Shown here: positions 40,801-50,194 of the stretch, one piece after another | Numbering within the stretch: position 1 is the stretch's first letter | How the letters are laid out: each line of letters begins with the position of its first letter | Origin: Coemansia sp. RSA 487 | Lineage: Eukaryota > Kickxellomycota > Kickxellomycetes > Kickxellales > Kickxellaceae | NCBI GenBank assembly: GCA_027577595.1 | Contig: JANBRJ010000019.1 | Location: forward strand, 1-64,000 | Direction of reading: 5' to 3' | DNA: 64,000 nt | The notes under the pieces: model-generated | Seen by the model: the letters and a program-made list of their open reading frames with translations, nothing else | The model's database searches: none | What the model was told of the DNA's origin: nothing | Made by a program: the position numbers and the translations under genes

Positions 40801-43389
40801 AATCTCCTCCTGTAGCTTCTCGGCCCAGAGCTCGTCCTTGGTCTTAGACGACCGTGCTGTTCCCTGCGTGCGTTTCTTGGCCTCAATGGGATCGAAGCAC
40901 AGCTGGTCGGCAGGTGTCATCCATACCGCAATCTCGTCGCTGGTAATGGAGGCGATCTCCGCCGGGTCAATGTCGCTGTGTGCGTACTCGAGGAGTCGCA
41001 GCGTTACGCTCTCGCCACCAATAAAGACAAGGTCCTTGACTAGGTTAAGGGCTGCCTCTGTCTCCTCCTCCTTCGCTGTTATCGCGTCAGCGCCTAGAGC
41101 TTGGATCACGCATTGCTTAAGCACAGAGAGGTGCTCGTGGCACAGCTCTCCGGGATCCACAGATGCACGCTGGATGAGCGCTACCCACAGACTGTTCTTC
41201 CCGCACTCGCGCAGAACCGCCGGATGGTGCGCTACCTTCGCCATAGCCACAAGCGTATGTGCCTTTATCTTTGGATCCGCATCCTTTGCAACGATACCTG
41301 CAGCTGCTGCACCGAGAATCGTAGTCCACTTGTAAAGTGCGTTGGGTCCATGCAGCGACGTTGTCATCTCTGCAAACAAGGGATGCTCAACAAGCTTCCA
41401 CAGCCTTACAGCATCGGCTTGGCTCATCTCGGCTGCAGCGTCGGTGGCTGCAAGGACGATCTGTCTGCTGGGCTCGGGCGAGTGACATGCGACCCAAAGC
41501 AGAAGGCTCGCTAGCCGCGGGTCGTCGCAGCCCCTGGCAAACAGAATGCGTGCGCACCGCAGCACCCATGTGCTCTCCCGCAGCCCCGTGCACTTGTGGA
41601 ACACCTTGTCCCACAGAACAAGCGACTTTTCCGTTCCCACAACAGCGTTCATAAGCTTAGTGCCGTCCACATCAGCAGCTTGCTCGTTGCTGAGTGTGCA
41701 GCGTAGGGCAAGTGCAACCCCAACATGTGCTTCCAGCGTTCCGCCGCTTGCAGACAGCGGGTTGGCTGTTGCCTTTTCAGCGGTCTTGGCTAGCAGCGCA
41801 ACAAGCGGATGCACGTACGCAACCATCCATGGGTATTTGGCGCTGCTGTCTTCCAAGGCACCAAAGATGGCCCACAACGGCTCGCCTACTGCGTCTGCAG
41901 CCCACCCGCGCCTAACAACGGCTGAGCGCTCGGGAAGAGCCAGCCCCGTCTTGGCTGCGTCCGAAAAGTCCCTGAGCGCTTCTTCGCATTCCTTATATCC
42001 GGAGCTGCTGCTGCCGTTGGCTGCCAGATGCTTGATGATGACGCCTACGTGCTCGCCAATTGCCTTGAACAGCGCATGCACTGGCGCCTCTTGCGTTTCC
42101 TTTGCTGTCATCTTCACCAAGGCCGCCAGGATCGCGACAGACGAGGCCCATGATCTGTCAGCAATGCCGGAACGGACGTTGCCAAGCAGGGCGTAGAACA
42201 GCGCACGGTGCTCAGGCTGAGTATAGCTACCGCGAACAAGGGGCCCAGTCGCTATCTCAGCAGCAGCTTTGGCCGATTCGCTGGTCTTTGGGACATTGGC
42301 AAGATAGGTAAACATATCGGCCGCATACTGGCGCACATTGGCATTCGAGCTTTTCAGCAAATTTGACGCCAACGGCTCGGCAAACACGTCAATATAAATG
42401 TTGGTCATGTCGTATTGTTCCTTGTCCAGCGCCTGAAGCAGCCACAGGCACGTGGGGAGTGCGGCTTCCGGCGAGCGGACCAGCATTTTCGAAATCGACG
42501 GCTTGAACAGCGCCTCAAACTCGCTGCCCACGCACAGCTGGAGGAAGTCGCGCATATCGGATACGCTCGAATAGGTCACCAAGGTCTTTGATCCGAGCAG
42601 AACACGGTCAATGTAGCTGACAATGGCATCCTTGAACGGCGCCATTTGCCTCATCGCACCGTCCTTGTCGCGAAGACGCACTGTCGTGCTGACTACGTTG
42701 CCGAGAAGCACTGCAACCTCGGCGCTTGTGCTCTCTGCAGTCAGAACCGTCAGCATTGGCTCGACCATCTGCGGGTGGGCGCGTATTGTGCGCCAAACAT
42801 CGCGATGTGCGCTACCCGCGATTGAAGTGGCCTTGGAGCCACGCACACTTGGCAATGGCAGCGCAATGCCCCACAGGAGCCTTGCTGCCATAAGGACCAG
42901 CTTTTTCCAAGCGCCATCGGCTGCAATGGCCTTGGGGTCGACGTCCAGCTGGGAAAATGGCACTGTTATCGCCAGATCAACCCACGAGAGCAGCGAGTAC
43001 CGGTAGGCCACCGTCGTTGCGATTGCGTCCGGGTGGGCAATCTTCTTGGGCTGCGCGCTCTCCACTGTGGGGTCCAAGATAGCGGCGATGGCCTTGACAA
43101 AGACATGCGGTTTCTTTGCGCTAAGCTTCCTTAGCACGTCCAACACTGCGTGTCTGGATGCCTTGTCCTCGTACAGGCCAATAGTGCTTTTCAAGACTAC
43201 GACAAGTCCAACAAGTTCCTTATCTTCCATCGCATGCGTTTCAATGGCCGCTGTAACCTTGTTTTTAAACAGATCGCCTCGGACTTTGACACTCGACGTT
43301 AAAATCTCTGTCGACAGCGCCTGCGCAAACGCCTTCCACGAAAAAGCGGCGGCGGCAGCAGCAGCGTCACCTCGGTCAGTCTCGCTCAT
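34801..43389 (-). CDS. GCN1: Gcn1, giant HEAT-repeat activator of eIF2-alpha kinase Gcn2
   Basis: A 2862-residue HEAT-repeat protein in one uninterrupted frame (yeast Gcn1 is 2672). With Gcn20 it binds stalled or colliding ribosomes and passes the uncharged-tRNA signal to Gcn2, raising general amino-acid control. Repeats such as RGGAYGLAGLVRGRGLAAL, PQLLELFGDGNPGVRDAALD and VVPSIIEALTD belong to the eEF3-like central part (about residues 1450-1700), the most conserved region. EEQFPSLVADLIKVLKGDD and later HEAT units make up the Gcn2-binding side. An acidic stretch near residue 1930 (DDEGDAEDDAVDEAGG) is lineage-specific, as is the acidic C terminus (DDDEDEGTADADI). The coding part is GC-rich, in contrast to its flanks. 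The start is the ATG at 43389. Confidence 0.96.
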   Translation of the reverse strand: MSETDRGDAAAAAAAFSWKAFAQALSTEILTSSVKVRGDLFKNKVTAAIETHAMEDKELVGLVVVLKSTIGLYEDKASRHAVLDVLRKLSAKKPHVFVKAIAAILDPTVESAQPKKIAHPDAIATTVAYRYSLLSWVDLAITVPFSQLDVDPKAIAADGAWKKLVLMAARLLWGIALPLPSVRGSKATSIAGSAHRDVWRTIRAHPQMVEPMLTVLTAESTSAEVAVLLGNVVSTTVRLRDKDGAMRQMAPFKDAIVSYIDRVLLGSKTLVTYSSVSDMRDFLQLCVGSEFEALFKPSISKMLVRSPEAALPTCLWLLQALDKEQYDMTNIYIDVFAEPLASNLLKSSNANVRQYAADMFTYLANVPKTSESAKAAAEIATGPLVRGSYTQPEHRALFYALLGNVRSGIADRSWASSVAILAALVKMTAKETQEAPVHALFKAIGEHVGVIIKHLAANGSSSSGYKECEEALRDFSDAAKTGLALPERSAVVRRGWAADAVGEPLWAIFGALEDSSAKYPWMVAYVHPLVALLAKTAEKATANPLSASGGTLEAHVGVALALRCTLSNEQAADVDGTKLMNAVVGTEKSLVLWDKVFHKCTGLRESTWVLRCARILFARGCDDPRLASLLLWVACHSPEPSRQIVLAATDAAAEMSQADAVRLWKLVEHPLFAEMTTSLHGPNALYKWTTILGAAAAGIVAKDADPKIKAHTLVAMAKVAHHPAVLRECGKNSLWVALIQRASVDPGELCHEHLSVLKQCVIQALGADAITAKEEETEAALNLVKDLVFIGGESVTLRLLEYAHSDIDPAEIASITSDEIAVWMTPADQLCFDPIEAKKRTQGTARSSKTKDELWAEKLQEEIARKKNIVRKLSKEDQELVDRQREKEADMRSHVTRVHGGLCRGLAIVRAVVGGSASVASASMLVLVRIVVERAIIGCGGANVTRTLAGPEIVATLVAMVKVADGLDYDMRMPVTMGLLRARGFESVVPENWMQESMESLASRVYYRLRVNCETAPLPPAGFNFLLPFMQATAEIGGWGQKVKGGVEEHDEYAQMDSASEQLSMVVALLSFHAHFGNIEAMPRKEMLELMILVMATQPILLAICRDSMAKMAEEMEGTDTPLERDALLDGLVQSDSAVHGACLQALDYADLTELDYSAKLWVNVGGKGSEAVALEQNAELAQALWADNGMEALPGLVADIVPLLGNKADEIRSCAARSITLAIREARELAEQDDAELSTDDVQDMVSIALKELMAAYRKWHVPLEPEYDAFGIVVPGTQNRVDVAEPRVAVADALFHLASELATADQVESLIQFLVEDGVLGERAESVRTHMLSAGAQAVATHGANWSARLMPILERFLSKKDRGTASYDLIREGVVVLLGRLAQHLPSGSRDNDARVADAVDRLVATLSTPSEAVQSAVSECLPPLAKRIDEEKYTALMDTVMDRTLNGAKYSERRGGAYGLAGLVRGRGLAALKKFGVIDRLRLASEDKQASKAQQRQGALFAYETLATTVGRLFEPYVIQFIPQLLELFGDGNPGVRDAALDTARAIMSSISGHGVKLVLPSALAGLDSDQWRTKKGSVEMLGSMAFCAPKQLSISLPRVVPSIIEALTDTHGQVSAAARQALLRFGDVIHNPEIQAIVPSILAALDDPAGSTDAALRTLLYTAFVHYVDAPSLALVVPVLERGMRERNASTKRNAAQIMGSMATLTDPKDLAPYLGSLVPLVRSVLVDPVPEARATAAKALGSLVQRLGEEQFPSLVADLIKVLKGDDASGVDRAGAAQGLSEVLAGVGVARLEGLLPEVVANCSSAAARVPVREGFMTLLIYLPTTFGDEFQRFLPQVITPIVTGLADENEQVRGAALRAGRILVVSYSLAATDVILPELLSALANDLWRIRMSSIELLGEFLYRVAGITGKQAERDREAARALFFAAQGDDEGDAEDDAVDEAGGTEDDNEAEEEAAISSNLREVLNEKLGADRCQAVLAALYVARNDVSAMVRQASFTVWKSIVHNTPRTVRECLSSIMEIVLVGLASADYDRRTAAARTLGDLVHKLGEAVMSRVVPILKKALSASPSGDSDGSVRHGVFVGLAEILHSTGRAYVDDYADAMVPLVRRGLCDEDATVREAAAAAFNALQQSVGPRAVDAVVPPLLNALTQRRGAEGSDDDELAGIDAGHALEALRELMAVRANAVFPVLIPTLTALPVSAFNARALASLIQVSGGGGALSKRLPHILAAIFESLPVHHAAGDSEAEEALRETVRVVVASAAHDEATLETLMLKFHEMVKVGEGVDLAASVKDASRVAEACFAMEALCKAFGPNSAGRGRSVLGGHVADWLRILIDLLAVPSPHVVRAAWAALDALCRTVPKEDYDGYVGPVSRAVQRATESLPQNQPTMPGFNLPKGIGPLLPIYSQGLLTGTPDTKERAVRGMARLVQFTDPSALRLFATNITGPLIRIVGDRNPPNVKAAILSTLGLLLTQVPALMRPFLPQLQRTFVRALSEQDDIVRQRAAAALTSLIPLQARLDPLVAELTGGMKQQATDDAGMRIAMMKAVCAVFNAPGAKALSPASVQTLEAMVLGRNEFVALSSAAANSDYRWRSLRSKAFGGLCSILPDDAAAKLVVQHAIADASDSGPVQGVKLEFLAAVLVQAPVLVANSPSLQQKIGDCVDTALTPSGDIGQAQAALQATGVAKNALLLDGTNAILPKDSPIAPRLCQALVRAVASGQSTSAFDSDVQQSALSALKALAKNRYNDVIEPVRDSVVQAAMAHVRDRNITVKLAAERCVLYALRLARVPASGFEGSQDGLNSYVANVGGPESDKGKTVLDYHRRVMSKLADATRELDYVSDDDEDEGTADADI

Positions 43390-43773
43390 AGTCGGTACTA
43401 GCTAGAAATTAAAAATTTGCTTCAAATTAACCTACTCCTCGTTTCCTTTTTGTTGTCTTTGCCGATGTTAATTCTCTTATCCCACGGCTCTCGGCTACAG
43501 CCACAACCCTCGCACAAAAGATAATGGAATTAGTTTGTGAATCTGAACGAAGCTTGACCTGTTTTGTCCCTGCAAAAATAAAATATGACAGTGTATGGCA
43601 TACCTTTTTACAATTCAATAGATGCTTAATGCGAAGTAACGAAAAAAAAGTGAAGAATATAGAAAAAGAGGGTTTGGAAAACAATTTTTTAGGATTTTAA
43701 AGTAAAGGTTTTCTTTGCTGCGGTTCTGTCACCAAAGTCAGATCTTTCTGAACAATTAATGAAAAATAAAAAA

Positions 43774-43804
43774 TGGAGACTTGGGGGATCGATCCCCGGA
43801 CCTT
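43774..43804 (-). pseudogene. tRNA 3'-half relic, inverted next to tRNA-Ala
   Basis: Read on the minus strand, this is a T arm and acceptor 3' end: GGGG, loop ATCGATC, CCCC, then AAGTCTCC and discriminator A. No matching 5' half (GGAGACT) or anticodon arm is found upstream on that strand. It faces the tRNA-Ala gene about 75 bp away and shares the unusual A at position 54 of the T loop. Confidence 0.5.
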
Positions 43805-43879
43805 GTATAAAATGGAATATGCGTTAATCAGTTTTAGAAATATGTATGAGGTAGTACTATAATTGTGAGAATCAGAACA

Positions 43880-43952
43880 GGGGGTCTAACTCAAATGGTA
43901 GAGTGTTCGCTTTGCATGCGAAAAGTACTGGGATCGATACCCAGGTCCTCCA
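43880..43952 (+). tRNA. tRNA-Ala (TGC anticodon), unusual T loop
   Basis: A 73-nt cloverleaf. The acceptor GGGGGTC/GTCCTCC has the G3:U70 pair that identifies alanine tRNAs and one T6-T67 mismatch. The D stem is ACTC/GAGT. The anticodon stem TTCGC/GCGAA encloses TTTGCAT, anticodon TGC. The T stem CTGGG/CCCAG encloses ATCGATA instead of TTCGANN, with A54 and A60 as in eukaryotic initiator tRNA. The next T run of four or more is about 50 nt downstream. It is either a functional but odd tRNA or a recent pseudogene. Confidence 0.75.
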
Positions 43953-44464
43953 AAAATATCAAATTCTTAAATAATTTGGTGTGAGGGACAGTAGTTTCTC
44001 CTTTTTTTGTTAGTTTTTGTATATAAAATTGGCAAGGGGCTAACTCCCACATATATTCTTGTGTATTAGGCCTGTTATTATAGTATGGCGGGTTGCCTGA
44101 GTAGGCTCAATGAAGCACTAGACCCAGGCGTATAAATTGTAACCTTTTTGTACTCAATTTTCTTAGTAAACATGACTAATATATTCCAAACTTGACGTAG
44201 AAAACTTTAAAATAAATGACCAAATCGCTCTATTAATATACTAGTTATTAAAAATATCTTGTCAGCACAAACACAACAGTACCAGCTAATATCAACCCAC
44301 CATTTGTGATAAAATGGCATCATTTTTATAAGCATATCCTAATGTAGTATAAATCTGCCGTTTTCATACATGTGATGCCTATTGGGCTTATTTTTACTAG
44401 GATTTTTTAGGTTTATAATAGAATCTTAAGAATCCAAACAAAAGGATTAATGTAAAATGAATAA

Positions 44465-45191
44465 TTATATAAGCACCAGATTTTGAATCAACAAAATCAA
44501 ATCGCAGTCATGTAATTTGGTTGTTGGCAGATTCGTCGTGGCAGTCCCACATATGAGTCTGCCATGAACAGCTGATATCCTGGTGCAATACTGCCTCACC
44601 AATGCAGCCATTTGCCAAGATTGCAGTGCCATAATGTTCTTTATAAAGGCGTTGCCTTTTTGTAAGCTTATCAGATACCTGGGTATGCCCATAAGCTTTG
44701 TTTGGCTCGGCTGCAAGAACCTGATATCCTGGTCAGCCCATCCCAAATGAGTTCTAATACCCTTGACTCTACACTTCACTTCCTGTATGAATGCAATATC
44801 CACATGAACCCCTGAAGGCATTGTAAAGTAGTGCAAATGATTCCAGAAATCAACAATTTTAATATTACTTTCTGGAACTACACAACTAGCATCAGTAGGT
44901 GTAGGAGCAAGCTGACCAAAGGGTTTTGCTACTAAGACTGCCCAGATTCTGTGAAAGCAATTTCAGCTTAAGAACTGGTAGCCTTGTAGCCATGTGGATA
45001 GTTGCCACATTGCGGAGTTGTTTGACCTGAGGAGGCTGTTCATCGGTATTAGGTTTGGGCATCTTAGATGGGCCTGCCTTAGTAGGTGGACTGGTGGCCA
45101 TATGCTTTCTGACAGCTTTTCTAGTAGGTTTACTAGCAGTGGTATCAGCGGATAGCCTTGATCCAGATACCTGAGTAAGTGCACTGTGCAT
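44465..45191 (-). mobile_element. Possible LINE-like (non-LTR) relic
   Basis: Two adjacent minus-strand frames, 45191-44892 and 44836-44465, sit in the correct order in AT-rich DNA. The first is Pro/Thr/Lys-rich and ends with LKLKLLSQNLGSLS, like the opening of an APE-type endonuclease. The second contains VDIAFIQEV, like the D-x-x-x-x-Q-E metal-site motif of that domain. No reverse-transcriptase motif was found, so the copy would be short and old. The reading frames do not line up, so it is not a working gene. The resemblance is short and the call is weak. Confidence 0.3.
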
Positions 45192-45767
45192 TCAGTGCAT
45201 CTGTATTGGTTGCAGAGCGCATGGCAATAGAACTTTCTGCTATTCAGCTAATCTGTGCAACTTGCTAGGTAATAGTGTTTGCAATTATGACTACGACTGT
45301 GATTGCGACTGCGATTGCAATTACTTTGTGTATAATTCCGGAGGGGTTTGCAGCTCCAATTGCAATTAATAATTTAAGTCAAATGTATTATTGACAAAAA
45401 TTCAACACAGAATAGTAATGAAATATACAGCTAAACTAGCAAAAAGAAAAAGAAAGACAACACTTTAATTCCCTCATCTGACCTTTTAAAAGGATAAACT
45501 TTGTTCGCTGTAGAGCTCGATGCCAGTGGTTGGCTAATGGGGCAACCGGTTGGTGTGTATGCAACATGGCCCTGATTGTCTAAAAGGGAGGCGAAACATG
45601 AAGAAGCAAAGCCACTATTATTCCCTGCTTAAACACTAGGCAGCAAAAGGCTCTGGCTAAAAAAATCAACACGAAAATTATTCTCTTTCCTCTCTCCCAT
45701 CACCAAAAAAAAAACTTTTTTGCTTTATTTTCAATTTACCAGCCTAACAAAGACAAAAGGACAAAAC
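45192..45767. promoter_or_regulatory. SNF5/SFH1 upstream region
   Basis: It contains a short imperfect repeat of TGCGATTG/TGATTGCGACTG type units near 45290-45325 and a pyrimidine/A-rich leader before the start codon. No clear TATA box is present. No gene seen. Confidence 0.4.
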
Positions 45768-47315
45768 ATGCAGACTGGCGATGGGCAACACTTTCAGCGC
45801 CCAGGACTGTTTGGCGGTGCGTACTTGGAGCGGCTGAAAGAAGGCGACAGTGCAATGCTTGTACCTTCGGGATTAGGAAGTACTGGTACTGGTGGCAGTG
45901 GCGGTGCTGGCGGTGGCGGTGCTGGTGCCAGCGGTTTTGGTAGTGGCTCTATCGGCGGTGGTGGAATGACAATGAGGAAGCGGTCTACGCGAGGCAGCAG
46001 GCGGAATCTGCGGGAATGGAGTTCTGATTCGGAGAATGAGTTTGGGCAAGATGAGGATGCAGATTCGGTGTTCGGCACCGATGTGGGCTCTGTCAGACAA
46101 GGAAGCGAGACGGCGGGTGAGCAGGTCAAGGGCCAGGACGTGATGAGCGGAATAGGATTGCAGCAGGCGTACGAGAGCATGCAGCGGCGTGGCAGGCGGC
46201 GCACAGCGCACTGGCACTTGCGCGACGACCAGGCCGCGTGGCTGTCGGACCAGGAGGAGCTGCTTGTGCCGATCCGCCTTGAGATGGAGGTGGGCGACTA
46301 TCGGCTGCACGACGTGTTTGTTTGGAACGCAAAGGAGCGCGTCATCACACCCGAGCAGTTTGCGGCCATATACTGCGCAGACCTGTCGTTGCCTGCGACT
46401 GGAAGGGCTGGCGCGCAAGAGTACATTGCGCAGCTGATTCGGCAGCAGGTTGCCGAACACGTTGCGGCGACCGAGTGGGACTTTACTGGAGCCGAGCTGC
46501 GCGTTAACCTCAACCTTGAAGTGCAAGTCGGGACCCATGTGCTGCGCGACCGCATTGAATGGGATATTCTGGAGCCCCTCGGGTCCAAGCCTGAGGAGTT
46601 TGCGCGCACGCTGTGCAGGGACCTGGGGCTAGGCGGCGAGTACCCACCACTTGTGGCTCACCGAGTGCGAGAAGAGATATCGCGCATGCACAAGGAGCTT
46701 TCTGAAGCTGGCGATGCGCATTGGCTTCGACAGCAGCCGGTCGATTCGATATTCCGCCCGATCAACATGGCAGAAGCGTGGGGCCCGAGCGTCGAGATCA
46801 TGTCGGCTGAGGACCTGGACCGCATGTGGATGCACAAAGAGCGCAGCTACCGGCGCATGCGTCGCTCTGAGCGCTCACACACACGCACATTTAACTTTTT
46901 GCCCCCAGAGCTTGTGTCGCGCGAGCCAGGCGCGGTTGCCGCCGGGTCTGCGGTCCCTGGCATCAGCCTCACCTTTTACACACAAGCTGCGCCTCAGACT
47001 CCGACCTCGGCTGTTGCTGGGTCGATAGACGGGGGGCCAGGAAGCGGTGCAAGCACGCCGCGTCCGACACGCAGAACCAACTCAACTTCCCGTGTACCAG
47101 GAACGCCAACGCGCTCGACAACGCCGCGCTTGTACAGTAAGGTCGATATCGAATCGTGGGAGTGCGAGCACTGTGGATGTAACGGTGAGTTTACACCCAC
47201 CCAGAGGCTCGGGCCGAACGGGGCAAAGACCCTGTGCAATGCGTGTGGGATTGCGTGGGTCGTGCGCAATCGCCAGGAGCTGCCCAGCCATCGCAAGGAT
47301 CTGTTCCGCAAATAG
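45768..47315 (+). CDS. SFH1: SNF5/SFH1 chromatin-remodelling subunit with C-terminal GATA finger
   Basis: A 515-residue SNF5/INI1 family subunit of a SWI/SNF or RSC-type remodeller. After a Gly-rich and acidic N terminus come the two SNF5 repeats: RPT1 (LVPIRLEMEVGDYRLHDVF, about residues 165-215) and RPT2 (LRVNLNLEVQVGTHVLRD, about 240-300). A basic linker follows. The C terminus is a GATA-type zinc finger, CEHC-X20-CNAC, with the LGPNGAKTLCNACGIAW signature (about 466-500). From memory, many filamentous fungal Snf5/Sfh1 proteins have this fusion, while the budding yeast protein lacks it. Assignment to Sfh1 versus Snf5 is uncertain. The start is the ATG at 45768; the frame upstream opens only at TTG. 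Confidence 0.9.
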   Translation: MQTGDGQHFQRPGLFGGAYLERLKEGDSAMLVPSGLGSTGTGGSGGAGGGGAGASGFGSGSIGGGGMTMRKRSTRGSRRNLREWSSDSENEFGQDEDADSVFGTDVGSVRQGSETAGEQVKGQDVMSGIGLQQAYESMQRRGRRRTAHWHLRDDQAAWLSDQEELLVPIRLEMEVGDYRLHDVFVWNAKERVITPEQFAAIYCADLSLPATGRAGAQEYIAQLIRQQVAEHVAATEWDFTGAELRVNLNLEVQVGTHVLRDRIEWDILEPLGSKPEEFARTLCRDLGLGGEYPPLVAHRVREEISRMHKELSEAGDAHWLRQQPVDSIFRPINMAEAWGPSVEIMSAEDLDRMWMHKERSYRRMRRSERSHTRTFNFLPPELVSREPGAVAAGSAVPGISLTFYTQAAPQTPTSAVAGSIDGGPGSGASTPRPTRRTNSTSRVPGTPTRSTTPRLYSKVDIESWECEHCGCNGEFTPTQRLGPNGAKTLCNACGIAWVVRNRQELPSHRKDLFRK

Positions 47316-50194
47316 ATCCATCTTTTTTCCTTATGCACGTGATGCCAGCAGCTATATTTGTTTCATGTTTTTTGCTTGGCGTATTGTGCTGGCCCGGTTT
47401 TTCTTTGTTTCTCACTCGTCTCCATTTGCATTGTTCGTTTATACTTGTTTAGTTTCAAGAAATATTGTTTTTTTATTTGTCCTTAAAGTTCTGAGATATA
47501 CAAAACTTTGTCTATGTTACATTCACGAGATATACGCAATGTGCCTGGGTTTTCTTGTTAGGGTTGTTGTAGCGATCTCGTTACAAAACAAAGAACAGAA
47601 TGGTTCAACCGATACGGTAGAATTGATGATTCAAATCATATCTGTTTTTGCCAAACCAAATTTAAATTTACCACAAACAGAGATTGAACATTGTTTTACA
47701 CTACAATTACTATTTTCTTGTCGATATCCTCTTTGAAATGGTCTATTGTTCAATTAAATGCTACTGTTCTCAATCACTCCCAGATGAATGAGTAGTTTGG
47801 AGTTTGTTTGTGTAATATTACGTCCAAAACGTCAATTGATACAGAGTTTAGATCTTTTATTTTCTTGCCAGATGTATGTGGCTTTACTATTTTTGGGGAA
47901 GAGAAAGGTGGTGTGGTATGTTTGTTTGGCTACATCCATCAGGACATCATGTTATCTCAGACTGAATACGCGGTTGAATTGTCATTTTTCTTGGCTATTT
48001 GTTTACAGCACATGTGGCGGGATCATTCGCGCACACTGCTAAAAAAAAGAAACAATTACAACAATGGAGCGTGTGTTTTGAACCCAGCGCCATGGCTTGT
48101 TCGATTCCCCTGCGCCTTTTCCGTTATTTTTCTGTTTTCAATCGGTTTTCTTTTTCTGGGCAAGCTAAGGAATACTTTTCTACATTCCTTCACCAGCAAA
48201 CAACGAAATGTGCAACTTTCAGCAAATCCACCCATGTGTGGACCAGTGTTGTTCTACACAATAAGCTTTACAAAAAAGGACTAAATATGTGTGCCATTTC
48301 TATTTATAGCAGGTGGCAACATAAAATGTTCATTTTAGGCACGCTTGAATGTAGAAATCTAACATAAACCCCCTTTAATCTACTCGCTTGTGATATTCGG
48401 TCTCAAAACAGTGCTTTCCTGAACAATACCTTCAAAACACAAACCAAGCCCTTTGCACCGGGTTTGCTTTATTTCTTGAGCCTTATAATAAAAGCAATCA
48501 AGGATCTTCAAGCTCTATGAATAATAATGCTATTGTTCAATACTTGGTTCATGCGTATTTCTTATTGCAGTTATTCGTCTATTATCTCTATTGCTATCGA
48601 ATACCCGCTTGCTCGAAAAAGGCTTTCTTCTGTTTTTTTTCTGTCGCTGTTCCTCCGAGCACAAGAATGCAGTGGCACAGCATCAGCACCATATGCATCG
48701 TAAAAATTGGCAACACCATGGAACTAGGAAACAAAGCATCATCATCATCAGCTAAATCTAGCTCATGGCTGCAAACTCACTATAAAAAGGACCAAGTGCA
48801 TTCGACATCCACTTCACCTTTAATTCGTTTGATTTTCCTTCTTACACTGAGCCAAAAAAGCTCTCCTTTTGTTTGTTGCCCGATTTATCCTTTAACCAGG
48901 GTACTGGTTATAAGCTGCAGTATCACTGTTCTCTCTTCTGCTGCTAGTTTTTTACCCAGAGTTTTCTACCCTGTTATTCCTCTATTTTTCTTTGCTTTTT
49001 AGTACTGATATCGCAAAGTTATATTCTTTACCATCAGATACAGCACCGGGTATCCTGCACGGCTTTGGTTTGAAAGCAGAGTTTTCTGAACAAGGTAAGA
49101 GGATGCGGCATCCTGAAAAAAAACACCTTTCCTGTTTGACTGTTTTTAGAGTTGTAAAGACGGATTGATCTCGGTGAAATTTTTTTTTGCCTTGTTCACT
49201 CACACACCTCCGAATCCCTTTTTCACAAGCTCCCACCAAATGAAATTATGCCACCTTGTACAATCGTTACAGATGGTCCATCTTTGATCGCCATGGTCTC
49301 TTGTCCTCTTTCTTGCGTGGTTTTGATTTGCCCGATATTTGTTCTTGTATGTTGTTTTTGGCAAGATTAGCGCAGCTACTACACAAAATAGCCGCTTTGG
49401 ATGAAGAGTTTCCCGTTAGCGAACACAACCTGTTTTCTGACGGAACAAAAAAGAACAAGCAGATACCAGTTTCCTCGGGACCGTGTTGATGCCGAAATGT
49501 TCCCAAATTGAAAGCAAACAGCAGACAACAAACAACAACCTGCGCATCTGTGCATGTATAATCTTTGGGGGGGGGGATATCAAGATTGGGGAGATCATGG
49601 GTTAAGGCTTAAAGCTGTGATGCAATGTCATTTTCGCTGGCGATGACTGGACATGTATTTTTCTTTTTCCTTGTGCTGTGGCGGACCTTCTACATAGGAG
49701 CTCCCTTCTCGCGTGGGAGTGCCCGGAGCATGTTTGCACAGCCAATTCCATCCTTTGCATGCCGCCGCTTCTCTCCAACATCACGGAAACAGGATTCCAC
49801 TCCAGCAACCTCTTTTGTGTTTTGCGCGGCCGTCACGCCTACGGTGCATAGGTGCAAGGAGATCTACATGCAGTTAGTGCCCATTTATTACGGTGCCTAC
49901 AGCCCTGGCCCAGTTCCTGATTAAAAAAAAAGCTTAATGTGCCACCCTGTCATGTATGTTTTCAACTACTGCTGACCTCCAAGACTATCCTCTGTTCCTT
50001 CCTTCTCTGTTTTTCCTCCCTTTGACATTCGTTAGCTTTTCTAGTTGTTCTATAGCCGTTATTTGTACCCCAACATAATCACCCCTTCTTTTCACGTTCC
50101 AGCTCTCAAACTATTCTGTTCTCTTTATTATTTCTTGCATCACTAACTGAACACATATACACAACAACGCACACGAAACGAAACACTCGCACAT
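47316..50194. other. 2.9-kb gene-free stretch upstream of bZIP gene
   Basis: AT-rich at first (47.4-48.4 kb), then T/C-rich. TATAAAAAGG at 48781-48790 looks like a TATA box but no frame follows it. A 99-codon frame at 49625-49924 has poor composition. The pyrimidine-rich block 49980-50150 that changes to ACAACAACGCACACGAAACG marks the likely bZIP transcript start. The stretch may be a long regulatory region or may hold an unrecognised noncoding gene. Confidence 0.45.

Noticed and set aside
48075-48115. TTCGATTCC near GAACCCAGCGCC, considered as a tRNA T arm
   Set aside because: No 5-bp T stem, acceptor pairing or A box at the right distance.
49625-49924. 99-codon frame starting MSFSLAMTGHVFFFF
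   Set aside because: Phe-rich start from a T-rich stretch, mixed composition after it, and no recognisable domain. Likely chance within the long upstream region.
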